Below, piece after piece: positions 1-7,491 of a stretch of 9,200 nucleotides of DNA (the first letter of the stretch is position 1; each line of letters starts with the position of its first letter). The DNA comes from an uncultured Butyrivibrio sp. (GTDB lineage Bacteria; Bacillota; Clostridia; Lachnospirales; Lachnospiraceae). The stretch covers positions 1 through 9,200 of the forward strand of contig CAMVRW010000082.1 of the NCBI GenBank assembly GCA_947169985.1, given 5' to 3'. The position numbers and the translations under genes are program-made. Below the pieces are notes generated by a model. It had not been told where the DNA came from. It was given only the letters and a program-made list of their open reading frames with translations, and did not search any database.

Positions 1-1640
1 TTAAGGGCGTCTTCTCTGGACTTCTGGTTTGAGTAGAAGTAGAACTTGATCTTTGGCTCAGTTCCGCTTGGTCTGATAGCGAACCAGGAGCCGTTATCAA
101 GGAAGAGCCTTAAAGCGTTCTGTGGTGGAATATCCTCGTAGCCGTTGATATAGTCGATAACTTTTTCTACTTTGGCACCGGCAACTTCTGTTGGAAGATT
201 CTCTCTGAAGTATTTCATCATGCGCTGGATACGCTGTGCTCCGGCAATTCCCTCAAGAACAATGTTTGGTTCATCCTCAGCAAAGAAGCCGTACTTTGCA
301 TAAATCTCATTGAGCACATCCCAAAGAGTCTTTCCCTGTTTGCGGTAGTAAGCTGCTGCCTCTGCAACAAGCATTCCTGCTGAAATTCCGTCCTTGTCAC
401 GGATGTCCTCGCAGGCTGCGTAGCCAACTGACTCCTCATATCCAAAGAGGTAGGTATAATCATTCTCATGAAGGTAAGGAATCTTTCCGCAGATGTTCTT
501 AAAGCCTGTAAGAGTCTCGAACATCTCTACGCCGTATGCCTTGGCAATTATTGTTGAAAGTGTTGAGGTAACGATGGACTTAACCATAGCTCCCTTTGCA
601 GGAAGAGTTCCGGCGGTCTTGTGTCCCTCCAGCACGTAGTTTACAAGAAGGTATCCTGTCTGGTTTCCGTTAAGAGGAATGTAGTTACCGTTGTCATCCC
701 TTATCTCGATGGCAAATCTGTCTGAGTCAGGGTCTGTAGCCATAAGAAGCTCTGCCCCAAACTCTCTGCCGTACTTCTCAGAAAGAGCAAAGGCCTTTGG
801 ATCCTCAGGGTTAGGGTATCCTACTGTTGTGAAGTCAGGGTCAGGATTTTCCTGCTCAGGAACTATCTTCCAGTTGCTAAAGCCTCTGTCTGTAAGCATC
901 TGTCTGAATGGAATTGAACCGCATCCGTTAAGTGGCGTGTAAACAAGAGGAATAGTAAGATCAAGCTCATCACCTTCGTGAATGGCAAGTCCTTCAACCT
1001 TGTCCAGATATTCTCTGTCATATTCCTCTCCAAGAACAATGATCTTTCCTGACTTAACACCCTCAGCGTAGTCAGATTTCTTTACACCATTCCACTGGTC
1101 AACTGCATTGATGCACTCTGTCATTCCATCAGCAACCTCTGAAGAAACCTGGCATCCGTCATCCCAGTATGCCTTGTATCCATTGTAATCCTTTGGGTTA
1201 TGAGACGCTGTGATGTTGATACCTGAAACTGTATGAAGTCTTCTTATCATAAATGCCAGCTCAGGTGTTGGGCGAAGGCTTGGGAAGGTGTATACCTTGA
1301 TGCCATTCGCTGCAAAAATGCCTGCTGCCAGCTCTGAAAATTCTCTTGAAAAATGTCTTGGGTCATGGGCAATGATAACGCCTGCGTCCATGGCCTTTTG
1401 TCCCTTGGACACGATATAATCAGCAACACCCTGAGTTGCCTTTCCAACTGTGATGAAATTCATGCGGTTTGTTCCTGCCCCAACTTTGCCGCGAAGTCCC
1501 GCAGTACCAAAGGAAAGGTCCTGATAAAATCTCTCCTCCTTGTCCTTTTCATCATTAGCTATAGCATTAAGCTCAGCCTTTAATGGATCCCCATCTGAAA
1601 GCTTAGAAAGCCACTCCTCGTATCTTGCCTGATAGTCCAT
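1..1640 (-). CDS. pgcA: Alpha-phosphoglucomutase (phosphohexomutase family), C-terminus cut by window edge
   Basis: Interconverts glucose-1-phosphate and glucose-6-phosphate in the cytoplasm, linking glycogen and UDP-glucose synthesis to glycolysis. I read 546 codons from ATG at 1640; the frame is still open at base 1. All four family signatures are visible: the catalytic phosphoserine loop TASHNP (Ser146), the metal-binding loop TDPDSDR (Asp303, 305, 307), the sugar-binding loop GYEESVG (Glu402, Glu403) and the phosphate-binding loop RPSGTEPK (about 523-530). An early FGTAGLRG motif and the overall pattern match Bacillus PgcA-type enzymes of about 580 residues, so roughly 25-35 C-terminal residues lie outside the window. 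The start is supported by GGAGG at 1648-1652, 7 bases upstream. The gene is codirectional with the radical SAM gene 131 bases upstream, with its own candidate promoter between. Phosphomannomutase activity cannot be excluded, but the PgcA-like N-terminus favours glucose. Confidence 0.93.
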   Translation of the reverse strand, partial: MDYQARYEEWLSKLSDGDPLKAELNAIANDEKDKEERFYQDLSFGTAGLRGKVGAGTNRMNFITVGKATQGVADYIVSKGQKAMDAGVIIAHDPRHFSREFSELAAGIFAANGIKVYTFPSLRPTPELAFMIRRLHTVSGINITASHNPKDYNGYKAYWDDGCQVSSEVADGMTECINAVDQWNGVKKSDYAEGVKSGKIIVLGEEYDREYLDKVEGLAIHEGDELDLTIPLVYTPLNGCGSIPFRQMLTDRGFSNWKIVPEQENPDPDFTTVGYPNPEDPKAFALSEKYGREFGAELLMATDPDSDRFAIEIRDDNGNYIPLNGNQTGYLLVNYVLEGHKTAGTLPAKGAMVKSIVTSTLSTIIAKAYGVEMFETLTGFKNICGKIPYLHENDYTYLFGYEESVGYAACEDIRDKDGISAGMLVAEAAAYYRKQGKTLWDVLNEIYAKYGFFAEDEPNIVLEGIAGAQRIQRMMKYFRENLPTEVAGAKVEKVIDYINGYEDIPPQNALRLFLDNGSWFAIRPSGTEPKIKFYFYSNQKSREDAL

Positions 1641-1720
1641 AAATATGCCTCCGTTCTATATCTTTTTACGCTCTGACAACGATTAAAAATCCGTCTTTTT
1701 TAAAGCTCCCTTAGAGCTTA

Positions 1721-1729
1721 ATTGTACCA
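1721..1729 (-). promoter_or_regulatory. Candidate extended -10 promoter for the phosphoglucomutase gene
   Basis: Read on the minus strand this is TGGTACAAT, that is TG-N-TACAAT, an extended -10 element about 80 bases upstream of the phosphoglucomutase ATG. No good -35 box is seen at the usual distance, which extended -10 promoters can tolerate. A short inverted repeat (AAGCTC at 1703-1708, GAGCTT at 1714-1719) lies at the expected start of the transcript. Motif-based inference only. Confidence 0.35.
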
Positions 1730-1771
1730 TAATTCACAGGTTCTTTTACCTAAAATCTTGCCACAAAAACT

Positions 1772-2767
1772 TTAAACTCCTGTGCAGTCAAACTCTGGGA
1801 TAAAGCTCTCTTTAGCAGTATCTCCTTCCTGAACATAACCATTAGTAACGCCAAGTCCTGCTGCGTAGTCCACAAGGCTCTTATATTCTGACTCGGTGAC
1901 CTTCCTGTTTATTTCCGGATGTTCCGCCAGTTCCCCGTTTGGAGTGAACTGGTTCATGAGGCTTATATAAATGGAGTCCCCATATTTCTCATAGAGATAC
2001 TTCACTATCATCTTGGCCTGTATCAGCATTCCCGGCATTAGAAGGTGCCGGACGATGACGCCCCTTCGGATCAGCAACTGACCTGGTTCATAGGCACTTT
2101 TCGGAGCTTTAGCTGCAGTGTCACCTGTCTCGTCTCCCATTATTGCATCCTCACGGATATTCCTAGCCACCTCTGGCTCGAACTTGCACTCAGGGCACTG
2201 ACTTACCATCTCCTCTATGGAGGCCTTTGCTGCCCCAACGTACCCTGGTGCGTTGCTGTACTTTATGGCATCCTCATCTCTGATGTACTTAAAATCCGGA
2301 AGATATATGTCGATCAGCCCCTCCAGCATCTTAACGCTGTCCGGATTCAGATAAGATGATGTGTTGAAAAGAAAAGGCAACTTGATCCCCTGCCGCCTCG
2401 CCTTCTCAATTGCTTCTGCGATGGTGGGGATGAACATATCCCCGGTCACAAGATTTATGTTATTGGCACCCTTCTCCTCCAATTCAAAAAAGATCTCCAC
2501 CAGGCGCTTAGTAGTTATATGCTTCCCCACTTCGCCCCGGCTGATCTTCCTGTTCTGGCAGAATAAACATCCCATGTTACAGCCCGAAAAGAACACCGTT
2601 CCGGAGCCGTTTGTTCCTGAAATACAAGGTTCTTCCCACATGTGAAGGGATGCTCTTGCAACCTGGAGAGAGCTCTTTTCCCTGCAATATCCTGTTGAAA
2701 TTCTCCTGTCTACCCGGCAGTTCCTGGGGCAAAGCGTACAGGAAGAATACTGATCAATAGTTTTCAT
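1772..2767 (-). CDS. Radical SAM protein, PflX-like (COG1313 pyruvate formate-lyase activase homolog)
   Basis: This 331-residue cytoplasmic protein has the radical SAM cluster motif C-x3-C-x2-C at Cys63, Cys67 and Cys70 (GCNMGCLFC), which should hold a 4Fe-4S cluster that cleaves S-adenosylmethionine. An N-terminal set, Cys10, Cys13, Cys17 and Cys28, is typical of the PflX/COG1313 group and suggests a second metal site. The segments INLVTGD, LFNTSSYL and DIYLPDFKY follow the family's barrel strands. The substrate of this family is not established; activation of a glycyl-radical enzyme is only a guess from homology, and no such enzyme is in the window. An oddity is about 35 extra residues around 190-228, containing Cys191-Pro-Glu-Cys194, ahead of the conserved IVRHLLMPG strand. 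ATG at 2767 has a modest G-rich ribosome site (2776-2780). The gene is divergent from the HPt gene. Confidence 0.88.
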   Translation of the reverse strand: MKTIDQYSSCTLCPRNCRVDRRISTGYCREKSSLQVARASLHMWEEPCISGTNGSGTVFFSGCNMGCLFCQNRKISRGEVGKHITTKRLVEIFFELEEKGANNINLVTGDMFIPTIAEAIEKARRQGIKLPFLFNTSSYLNPDSVKMLEGLIDIYLPDFKYIRDEDAIKYSNAPGYVGAAKASIEEMVSQCPECKFEPEVARNIREDAIMGDETGDTAAKAPKSAYEPGQLLIRRGVIVRHLLMPGMLIQAKMIVKYLYEKYGDSIYISLMNQFTPNGELAEHPEINRKVTESEYKSLVDYAAGLGVTNGYVQEGDTAKESFIPEFDCTGV

Positions 2768-2855
2768 TTATAAAACCCCCACACCAATCATCCCTGATTT
2801 ATAATAGTAGTATACTCAAAGTGTGTTGATTCAAAAAGCCATGGAGGACCTTTCT
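2768..2855. promoter_or_regulatory. Divergent promoter region between radical SAM and HPt genes
   Basis: This short spacer must drive both divergent genes. On the plus strand it holds TATAAT at 2800-2805 and TATACT at 2811-2816. The eight-base palindrome AGTATACT (2809-2816) gives TATACT on both strands, and the minus strand also reads TATTAT at 2806-2801. The candidate -10 boxes are so close that polymerases on the two strands would exclude each other. No convincing -35 box is seen for either. GGAGG at 2843-2847 is the HPt ribosome site, 8 bases before ATG 2856. Confidence 0.4.
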
Positions 2856-3437
2856 ATGAACATTAGTATCCCCGGTATCGATATAGAAAAAGCCATCAAA
2901 AACTCGGGTTCAGAGGAACTCTTGATAGAGCTCTTTGGAGATGTTTACAAGATCATAGATGAAAAGAGTGATCTTATAGAAACCTACCTGGACGCCAAGG
3001 ATCTGAAAAATTACACCACTCAGGTTCACGCCCTTAAAACCACCTGTCGAATGATCGGAGCAGTAGATCTTGGGGAGGATTTCTTTTCCCTGGAAATGCT
3101 TGGAAAAGAAAACAATCTGGAGCAAGCCGAAAAACTTACTCCAGACATTTTAAATGCTTTCAGATCGCTTAAGCCTTATCTTGAGCCCTTCGCCACTAAA
3201 AAAGTCGTACCAGTAAATGCTTTTGACAAAGATGCCGTTTCAGCCATCTTAAAAGAGCTCATTGAAGCAATAGATGACTTTGATCTTGGCACTGCCGAGG
3301 AGGCCACTAAAAAACTGTGCTCCTACAGCTGTAGAGATGACCTTTCCGGCAAACTGGAGGCTCTGGAAAACCATGTTTCTAATCTTGACTATGACGAGGC
3401 AAAGGAACTGGCATCCCAGATACTTGAAAGTCTCTAA
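2856..3437 (+). CDS. Free-standing HPt (histidine phosphotransfer) protein with extra C-terminal helical domain
   Basis: This cytoplasmic protein of 193 residues probably shuttles phosphate between receiver domains. The N-terminal half (about 1-110) is an HPt four-helix domain. Its signature VHALKTTCRMIGA puts the phosphorylatable His at residue 58, followed by the Lys-x2-x-x-x-x-Gly pattern usual for HPt and then LGEDFFSLE. The C-terminal part (about 122-193) is an acidic, helix-rich segment resembling the small helical module that follows HPt domains in some clostridial hybrid kinases; I cannot assign it a function. I chose ATG 2856 over the in-frame GTG at 2823 because GGAGG (2843-2847) sits 8 bases before it. 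The gene converges on the binding-protein/kinase operon, whose kinase has receivers but no HPt domain, so this protein is the obvious partner. The pairing is inferred from context. Confidence 0.85.
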   Translation: MNISIPGIDIEKAIKNSGSEELLIELFGDVYKIIDEKSDLIETYLDAKDLKNYTTQVHALKTTCRMIGAVDLGEDFFSLEMLGKENNLEQAEKLTPDILNAFRSLKPYLEPFATKKVVPVNAFDKDAVSAILKELIEAIDDFDLGTAEEATKKLCSYSCRDDLSGKLEALENHVSNLDYDEAKELASQILESL

Positions 3438-3447
3438 TTAACTGCGC

Positions 3448-4746
3448 TCATTTAGCTGTAAATTTTCCGTAATTTGCTACCGCTTCATCCACAGTCATTT
3501 TTCCGTTTATTACAGCATCGGCTGCTGCCCTGAACTCTTTTACCGCAGGATCCAGAATTTCCGTATCTCTGAAATTGACGGTCCTATCCTCAGGGAATCC
3601 TGAAAGTGAAGCGTATACCTGATCCAGGGAGTAGTCCTTGGTAGGAGTTATGAGCCTTTTCTTTTCGGCCATAAGTCCAAGCTCTTCCTCACTGGTGAGG
3701 AACCTTATGAACTCATTTGCCATATCAAGATTTGCACTGTTCTTATTTACGGAAAACATAATTGACACGGAATCCATATAATATCCGCCATCATCTCCGG
3801 ATGGAGCCACAAAGAAGTCATACTTGAAAGGATTTTCTGTGAAGGCTTCTGACTTACTCTCGCGCTTTTTGGTTCCGGAAACAACGTCGCCGGAGCAGAG
3901 CATCATAGGCACATCCCCTTCAAAGAATCTCAGTATAACAGCATCATAATCATTTTCGATTTCAGCTGTACACTTGTCGATATCTATGCAACCACTGTCC
4001 ACAAGCTCTTTTAATCTGGTAAGTGGCGCTCTCATTACTTCCCCTGCAGAAGGCACAAGGTTATTCAGATCATTCTCTATGCTTCTGTCATCCTTTACAG
4101 CTTTTGCCAGCATTGGATAAGCAAAGACGTGGCCGATTCCCGGAGTGGTTGTGGTATTACTTCCCATAACAGGAGATTCGTAGCCTGCTGACTTTAGCTT
4201 TTCACAGGTTTCTTTCAGTTCGCCAAAGTTTGTTGGTACCTTAAGTCCCTCTTTTTCAAAGATATCCATATTTATCAGCATTCCATAGGAAGTAGCAAAT
4301 ACAGGCAGAGTCAGTATCTCGCCGTTATCCATTTCCCATTTAAGGCCGGGACGGATGCAATCCAGGTTGATCTTAAGGCTTGGATCAGATAAAACCTCAG
4401 CCCCCTCAAACAGAGGATCAAACTGCTCATTTCCTGACATCCAGGACTGAACAACGTAAATATCCGGTGGCTCCTGACCAGCCAGAGCAGGGACTATGGT
4501 ATTTCTGTAATCATCAAGGTAGGTGTACTCAATCTCACCATTGGGATAATGTACATAAAATCTCTCAAAGGCGCTTTCCAGAGACTCAAAATTAGAATAG
4601 GTGCCCACCACTGACAGCTTATACTCGGTATCCGCTTTGTATTTTGGAGAAAACTCCTTGCTGGCCCCACTCCCACAGGCCGATGTGCCAAGCACCAGCA
4701 TCGCCAAAAGAGCCATAGAAATAATTTTCTTAATAGATTTATTCAT
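3448..4746 (-). CDS. Lipoprotein extracellular solute-binding protein, family 1 (sugar ABC type)
   Basis: Encodes 432 residues. The N-terminus is a lipoprotein signal: MNKSIKK, a hydrophobic stretch, then GTSAC with the lipidated Cys at 24 and a Gly/Ser linker, so the protein should be anchored outside the membrane. The mature part reads like the MsmE/SBP_bac_1 group of sugar-binding proteins: an early SVVGTYSNFESLESAF strand-helix, PALAGQEPPDIYVVQ, PVFATSYGMLINMDIFEKEG and VPTNFGELKETCEKL. The start ATG 4746 is preferred over the in-frame TTG at 4776 because only it gives a clean signal peptide and because AAAGGAAAGG lies just upstream. It follows the kinase stop by 13 bases, so the two are cotranscribed and probably translationally coupled. 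No permease or ATPase gene is nearby, so the protein may deliver ligand to the kinase rather than, or as well as, to a transporter. The ligand is unknown; an oligosaccharide is a family-based guess. Confidence 0.88.
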   Translation of the reverse strand: MNKSIKKIISMALLAMLVLGTSACGSGASKEFSPKYKADTEYKLSVVGTYSNFESLESAFERFYVHYPNGEIEYTYLDDYRNTIVPALAGQEPPDIYVVQSWMSGNEQFDPLFEGAEVLSDPSLKINLDCIRPGLKWEMDNGEILTLPVFATSYGMLINMDIFEKEGLKVPTNFGELKETCEKLKSAGYESPVMGSNTTTTPGIGHVFAYPMLAKAVKDDRSIENDLNNLVPSAGEVMRAPLTRLKELVDSGCIDIDKCTAEIENDYDAVILRFFEGDVPMMLCSGDVVSGTKKRESKSEAFTENPFKYDFFVAPSGDDGGYYMDSVSIMFSVNKNSANLDMANEFIRFLTSEEELGLMAEKKRLITPTKDYSLDQVYASLSGFPEDRTVNFRDTEILDPAVKEFRAAADAVINGKMTVDEAVANYGKFTAK

Positions 4747-4759
4747 GTGTCCTTTCCTT

Positions 4760-7261
4760 TCAACAACCTTCGCCAAAAAACTTATTCACCTGGGAAGTGA
4801 TCTCATCCTGACTCATATCTTTGAAATTGTCCCGAATGAGTTTTGTCTTATCTAAACCGTCTTGCTCCTGCAAACCAGAATCCATCAATATCAGCTCAGC
4901 CTCATGCTTTTTAAGGTAGGCCAAAGCCTGCTGTCCTGACTTAACTACCACCACGTTATACTGGTCTGTAAGCCACTCCCTGACCTTGCGCAAAAACTCC
5001 ACATCGTCAACCACTACCAGTATGCTTCGTTCAGGCGCCTGCTGGTTCTTTTCCTCCTCCGTGTCATTCTCCGCCTTCTCCACAAGATTGGTCGGCAGAT
5101 ATTTTAGAAGCACACTCTCAAGCTTGCCTGTATCAATAGGCTTTGTCAGGTAGTCATCAAATCCGGCATTTATGTACATCTCGCGCATTCCGGAAACCGC
5201 GTTAGCTGTAAGGCATATAACCGGCGTCTTCTGGTTTGGCGTATCCGTGCACTCCTTCATTTCCTTTATGGTCTCGATACCATCCTTGTCCGGCATCATA
5301 TGATCCAGGAAGATCACGTCGTAAGGATTTCTCTTGAAAAGAGCTATGCAGGCATCTCCGCTATCTGCGGTCTCAATCTGCATTTTTGTCTCGCCAAGAA
5401 GACTTACAAATACCTTAAGGTTAACCTCAGTATCGTCCACCACCAGTATTCTTGCTTTTGGTGCCGTAAACTGTACCCTGTAGAGCTTTCTTTCGCTAAT
5501 GTAACGCTTAAATGCTGCATCGAACTCGCCCACGGGCTCCCATTTCACCACTTTTTGCTCCAGGTCAAAAGAGAATACGGAGCCCTTTCCATATTCACTC
5601 TCCACCTGAAGTTTGCTGCCCATCATATCGAGAAAACTCTGGGCTATGGCCATTCCAAGTCCGGTACCTTCAATATTTCGATTTCTCTTTTCCTCGATTC
5701 TCTCAAAAGCTACAAACAGCTTATCAATGTCCTCTTTCTTGATTCCGATTCCCGTATCCTTAACGCTAATATGGAGGGTTACATAGTCCGGTTTATCTTC
5801 GCATTTGGTGGCGGAAACAGAAAATGTAACGCTGCCTTCCTTGGTGTATTTGACGGCGTTTGAAAGGATGTTGGTTATAACCTGCTTGATCCTTATTTCG
5901 TCACCATACATAACTCCTGGAATATTCTCATCCACATCCAGCTCGAAGGTCAGTCCCTTTTCGTCTGCCTTTCGCTGAACCATGTTCACAAGATCATTTA
6001 AAAGAGATACGAAGCTGTAATCCACGTTGATGATCTCCATTTTGCCAGCTTCGATCTTGGAAAAATCAAGAATGTCATTGATGATCCTAAGAAGGGTATT
6101 TCCTGCCGCCTTGATGCTCTCTGAATACATCAGGATCTTCTCATCGCGGCTGTCTCTAAGGATCATCTCATTCATGCCGATAATGGCATTCATAGGCGTT
6201 CTGATGTCATGGGACATGGTGGACAGAAAATAGGATTTTGCTTCATTTGCCTGATTTGCTTCCTTCGCCGCTACTGAAAGCCTTCGATTGAAGCTAAGAA
6301 GAAGTATCAGGTTGAAGTGAAGCAGCGCCATAAGTCCTAAGGAAACAATTCCTAAAAGGATCCAGTCAATTGACCTGTTCATCGTTAGCTCTTTTGCCGG
6401 AATATATGCCACGAGGAACCAGGAGTCCACACCACTAAGGGGAGTAAAGGCAATTACGCTGTCCTCATTCCTGGAGTTGCGGATATGCATTGATCCCTCG
6501 CTTGACAGGATGGTCTCCACCACTTTGTTGTATTCCTGAGGTGACATGGGATTGTAGGATCTGAAGTATTCAAAGAAATTGCTGTTTTTCAGGGACTTTC
6601 CGTGGATCATGTAATCTCCATCCATGTCTATAAGGGATATTTCCACGTTTTCATACTCGCCCTTCAGAAAAACAAGCTTCTGTTCAAGACGGCTTACAGG
6701 AACCACGCGAATGATAAGTCCATCTCTCAAAGCGTCGGTCTCATTATCCAAGATCTTTACGTTATTTAAAAAGGCAATGGACTGGACACCATTAAGCGGA
6801 TTCGTGTATGCCCTGGTCAGACTCACCACGCCATTAACGTTACTGATCTCAATATTGTCAAAAATATCGATATGGGAATAGTTTACAGAATAATCCGTCA
6901 GATCCGTTGTACTTGGGGTAGTTGAAATACCTTTCATGGATCCGTCATCAATGAAGATAAGATGGCCTTGAATTTCAGGGGATATCTTGGCTTTTCTGAT
7001 GTAAGAAATGGCAGCCTCAATGGTCATTGGAGTCCCGGCCTCTGCAGACCCGTTGATATAATTTGCCCAGATATCACACAGATGCTGCTCATCCTCCAGA
7101 TAATTGGCAATGATCTGGGCTGTTGTAGTTGTCATTTTTTCAAAAGACGCAATTGAAGCACGATCTGATTCTGTGGCTCTATCGTTAGCATATTTCACGA
7201 TAAAGAAAAGGATCAAACCTACTATCACGATATTGATGATGATAATATCTCTTTTTTTCAA
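4760..7261 (-). CDS. Membrane hybrid sensor histidine kinase with Cache-like sensor and two receivers (second one shortened)
   Basis: Encodes 833 residues. Order: TM1 (about 5-24), an extracytoplasmic sensor (about 25-298) with Cache-like features such as SLIDMDGDYMIHG, TM2 (about 300-323), HisKA with phospho-accepting His351 (STMSHDIRTP), and an ATPase domain with N-box (TNILSNAVKYT, about 463-473), G1 (DTGIGIK, 502-508) and G2 (GTGLGM, 532-537). Receiver 1 (about 603-723) is complete: Asp609/610, phospho-acceptor Asp653, Thr685, Lys707. Receiver 2 (about 746-829) keeps Asp752/753 and Asp794 but appears to lack the segment carrying the conserved Thr/Ser and Lys, with about 85 residues instead of about 115-120. 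The start is TTG at 7261, supported by GAGGA at 7268-7272, 6 bases upstream. Cotranscribed with the binding-protein gene. It has no HPt domain, which the convergent gene could supply. Signal and output are unknown. Confidence 0.92.
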   Translation of the reverse strand: MKKRDIIIINIVIVGLILFFIVKYANDRATESDRASIASFEKMTTTTAQIIANYLEDEQHLCDIWANYINGSAEAGTPMTIEAAISYIRKAKISPEIQGHLIFIDDGSMKGISTTPSTTDLTDYSVNYSHIDIFDNIEISNVNGVVSLTRAYTNPLNGVQSIAFLNNVKILDNETDALRDGLIIRVVPVSRLEQKLVFLKGEYENVEISLIDMDGDYMIHGKSLKNSNFFEYFRSYNPMSPQEYNKVVETILSSEGSMHIRNSRNEDSVIAFTPLSGVDSWFLVAYIPAKELTMNRSIDWILLGIVSLGLMALLHFNLILLLSFNRRLSVAAKEANQANEAKSYFLSTMSHDIRTPMNAIIGMNEMILRDSRDEKILMYSESIKAAGNTLLRIINDILDFSKIEAGKMEIINVDYSFVSLLNDLVNMVQRKADEKGLTFELDVDENIPGVMYGDEIRIKQVITNILSNAVKYTKEGSVTFSVSATKCEDKPDYVTLHISVKDTGIGIKKEDIDKLFVAFERIEEKRNRNIEGTGLGMAIAQSFLDMMGSKLQVESEYGKGSVFSFDLEQKVVKWEPVGEFDAAFKRYISERKLYRVQFTAPKARILVVDDTEVNLKVFVSLLGETKMQIETADSGDACIALFKRNPYDVIFLDHMMPDKDGIETIKEMKECTDTPNQKTPVICLTANAVSGMREMYINAGFDDYLTKPIDTGKLESVLLKYLPTNLVEKAENDTEEEKNQQAPERSILVVVDDVEFLRKVREWLTDQYNVVVVKSGQQALAYLKKHEAELILMDSGLQEQDGLDKTKLIRDNFKDMSQDEITSQVNKFFGEGC

Positions 7262-7406
7262 TCTGTATCCTCAGTAAACTGCCCAACTTTTTGCATATCA
7301 ACACAGATTAATTTTACCATTTTTTCGTACACTTATGGTATCAAAAAACACGCCCCATGGTTTTATGCTTATTCCCTGATCTTTAGGGCCTCAACCATCT
7401 GATTCG

Positions 7407-7427
7407 CCTATACAATTATCCTATACA
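7407..7427. repeat. Direct repeat CCTATACA x2, 13 bases apart
   Basis: CCTATACA occurs at 7407-7414 and again at 7420-7427, start to start 13 bases. The second copy overlaps the palindrome at 7422-7435. Tandem half-sites at about this spacing upstream of a promoter can be regulator-binding sites; no regulator gene is visible here. Confidence 0.45.
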
Positions 7428-7435
7428 TTTGTATA
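7422..7435. promoter_or_regulatory. Perfect palindrome TATACA-TT-TGTATA, possible operator
   Basis: Two six-base arms are exact inverted complements around a two-base centre. The centre lies about 60 bases upstream of the TATAAT at 7486, roughly -70 from the expected start of the peptide transcript, a distance typical of an activator site. The peptide promoter has no good -35 box, which would fit activator dependence. Low-complexity AT-rich DNA makes chance palindromes more likely, so this is a candidate only. Confidence 0.4.
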
Positions 7436-7485
7436 CAAAAATATTAAATAATCATAAAATCGCTGCCACGTTGTACTCCTTACCG

Positions 7486-7491
7486 TATAAT
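7486..7491 (+). promoter_or_regulatory. Candidate -10 box (TATAAT) for the peptide gene
   Basis: A perfect TATAAT lies 55 bases upstream of the peptide ATG. TTGTAC at 7471-7476 is too close (9-base spacer) to act as its -35 box, and the sequence 17 bases upstream is a poor match. A second TATAAT at 7522-7527 lies too near the ribosome site to be a likely start for this gene. Confidence 0.4.

Noticed and set aside
1703..1719. AAGCTC-CCTTA-GAGCTT hairpin as a terminator for the radical SAM gene
   Set aside because: The stem is only six base pairs and has no T-tract on the 3' side in the minus direction, so read-through into the phosphoglucomutase gene is possible.
2045..2645. Two plus-strand open frames opposite the radical SAM gene
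   Set aside because: They are shadows of a gene with clear cysteine motifs, and their translations have no recognisable domain.
2823..2855. GTG 2823 as the HPt start
   Set aside because: No ribosome site precedes it, and ATG 2856 has GGAGG at ideal spacing. The GTG lies in the likely promoter and leader.
4747..4776. TTG 4776 as the binding-protein start
   Set aside because: It would add ten charged residues before the lipoprotein signal and overlap the kinase gene. ATG 4746 has a good ribosome site.
5300..5863. 187-codon open frame on the plus strand within the kinase gene
   Set aside because: It is antisense to the ATPase and first receiver domains, has no ribosome site and no family motifs, and the opposite frame is clearly coding.
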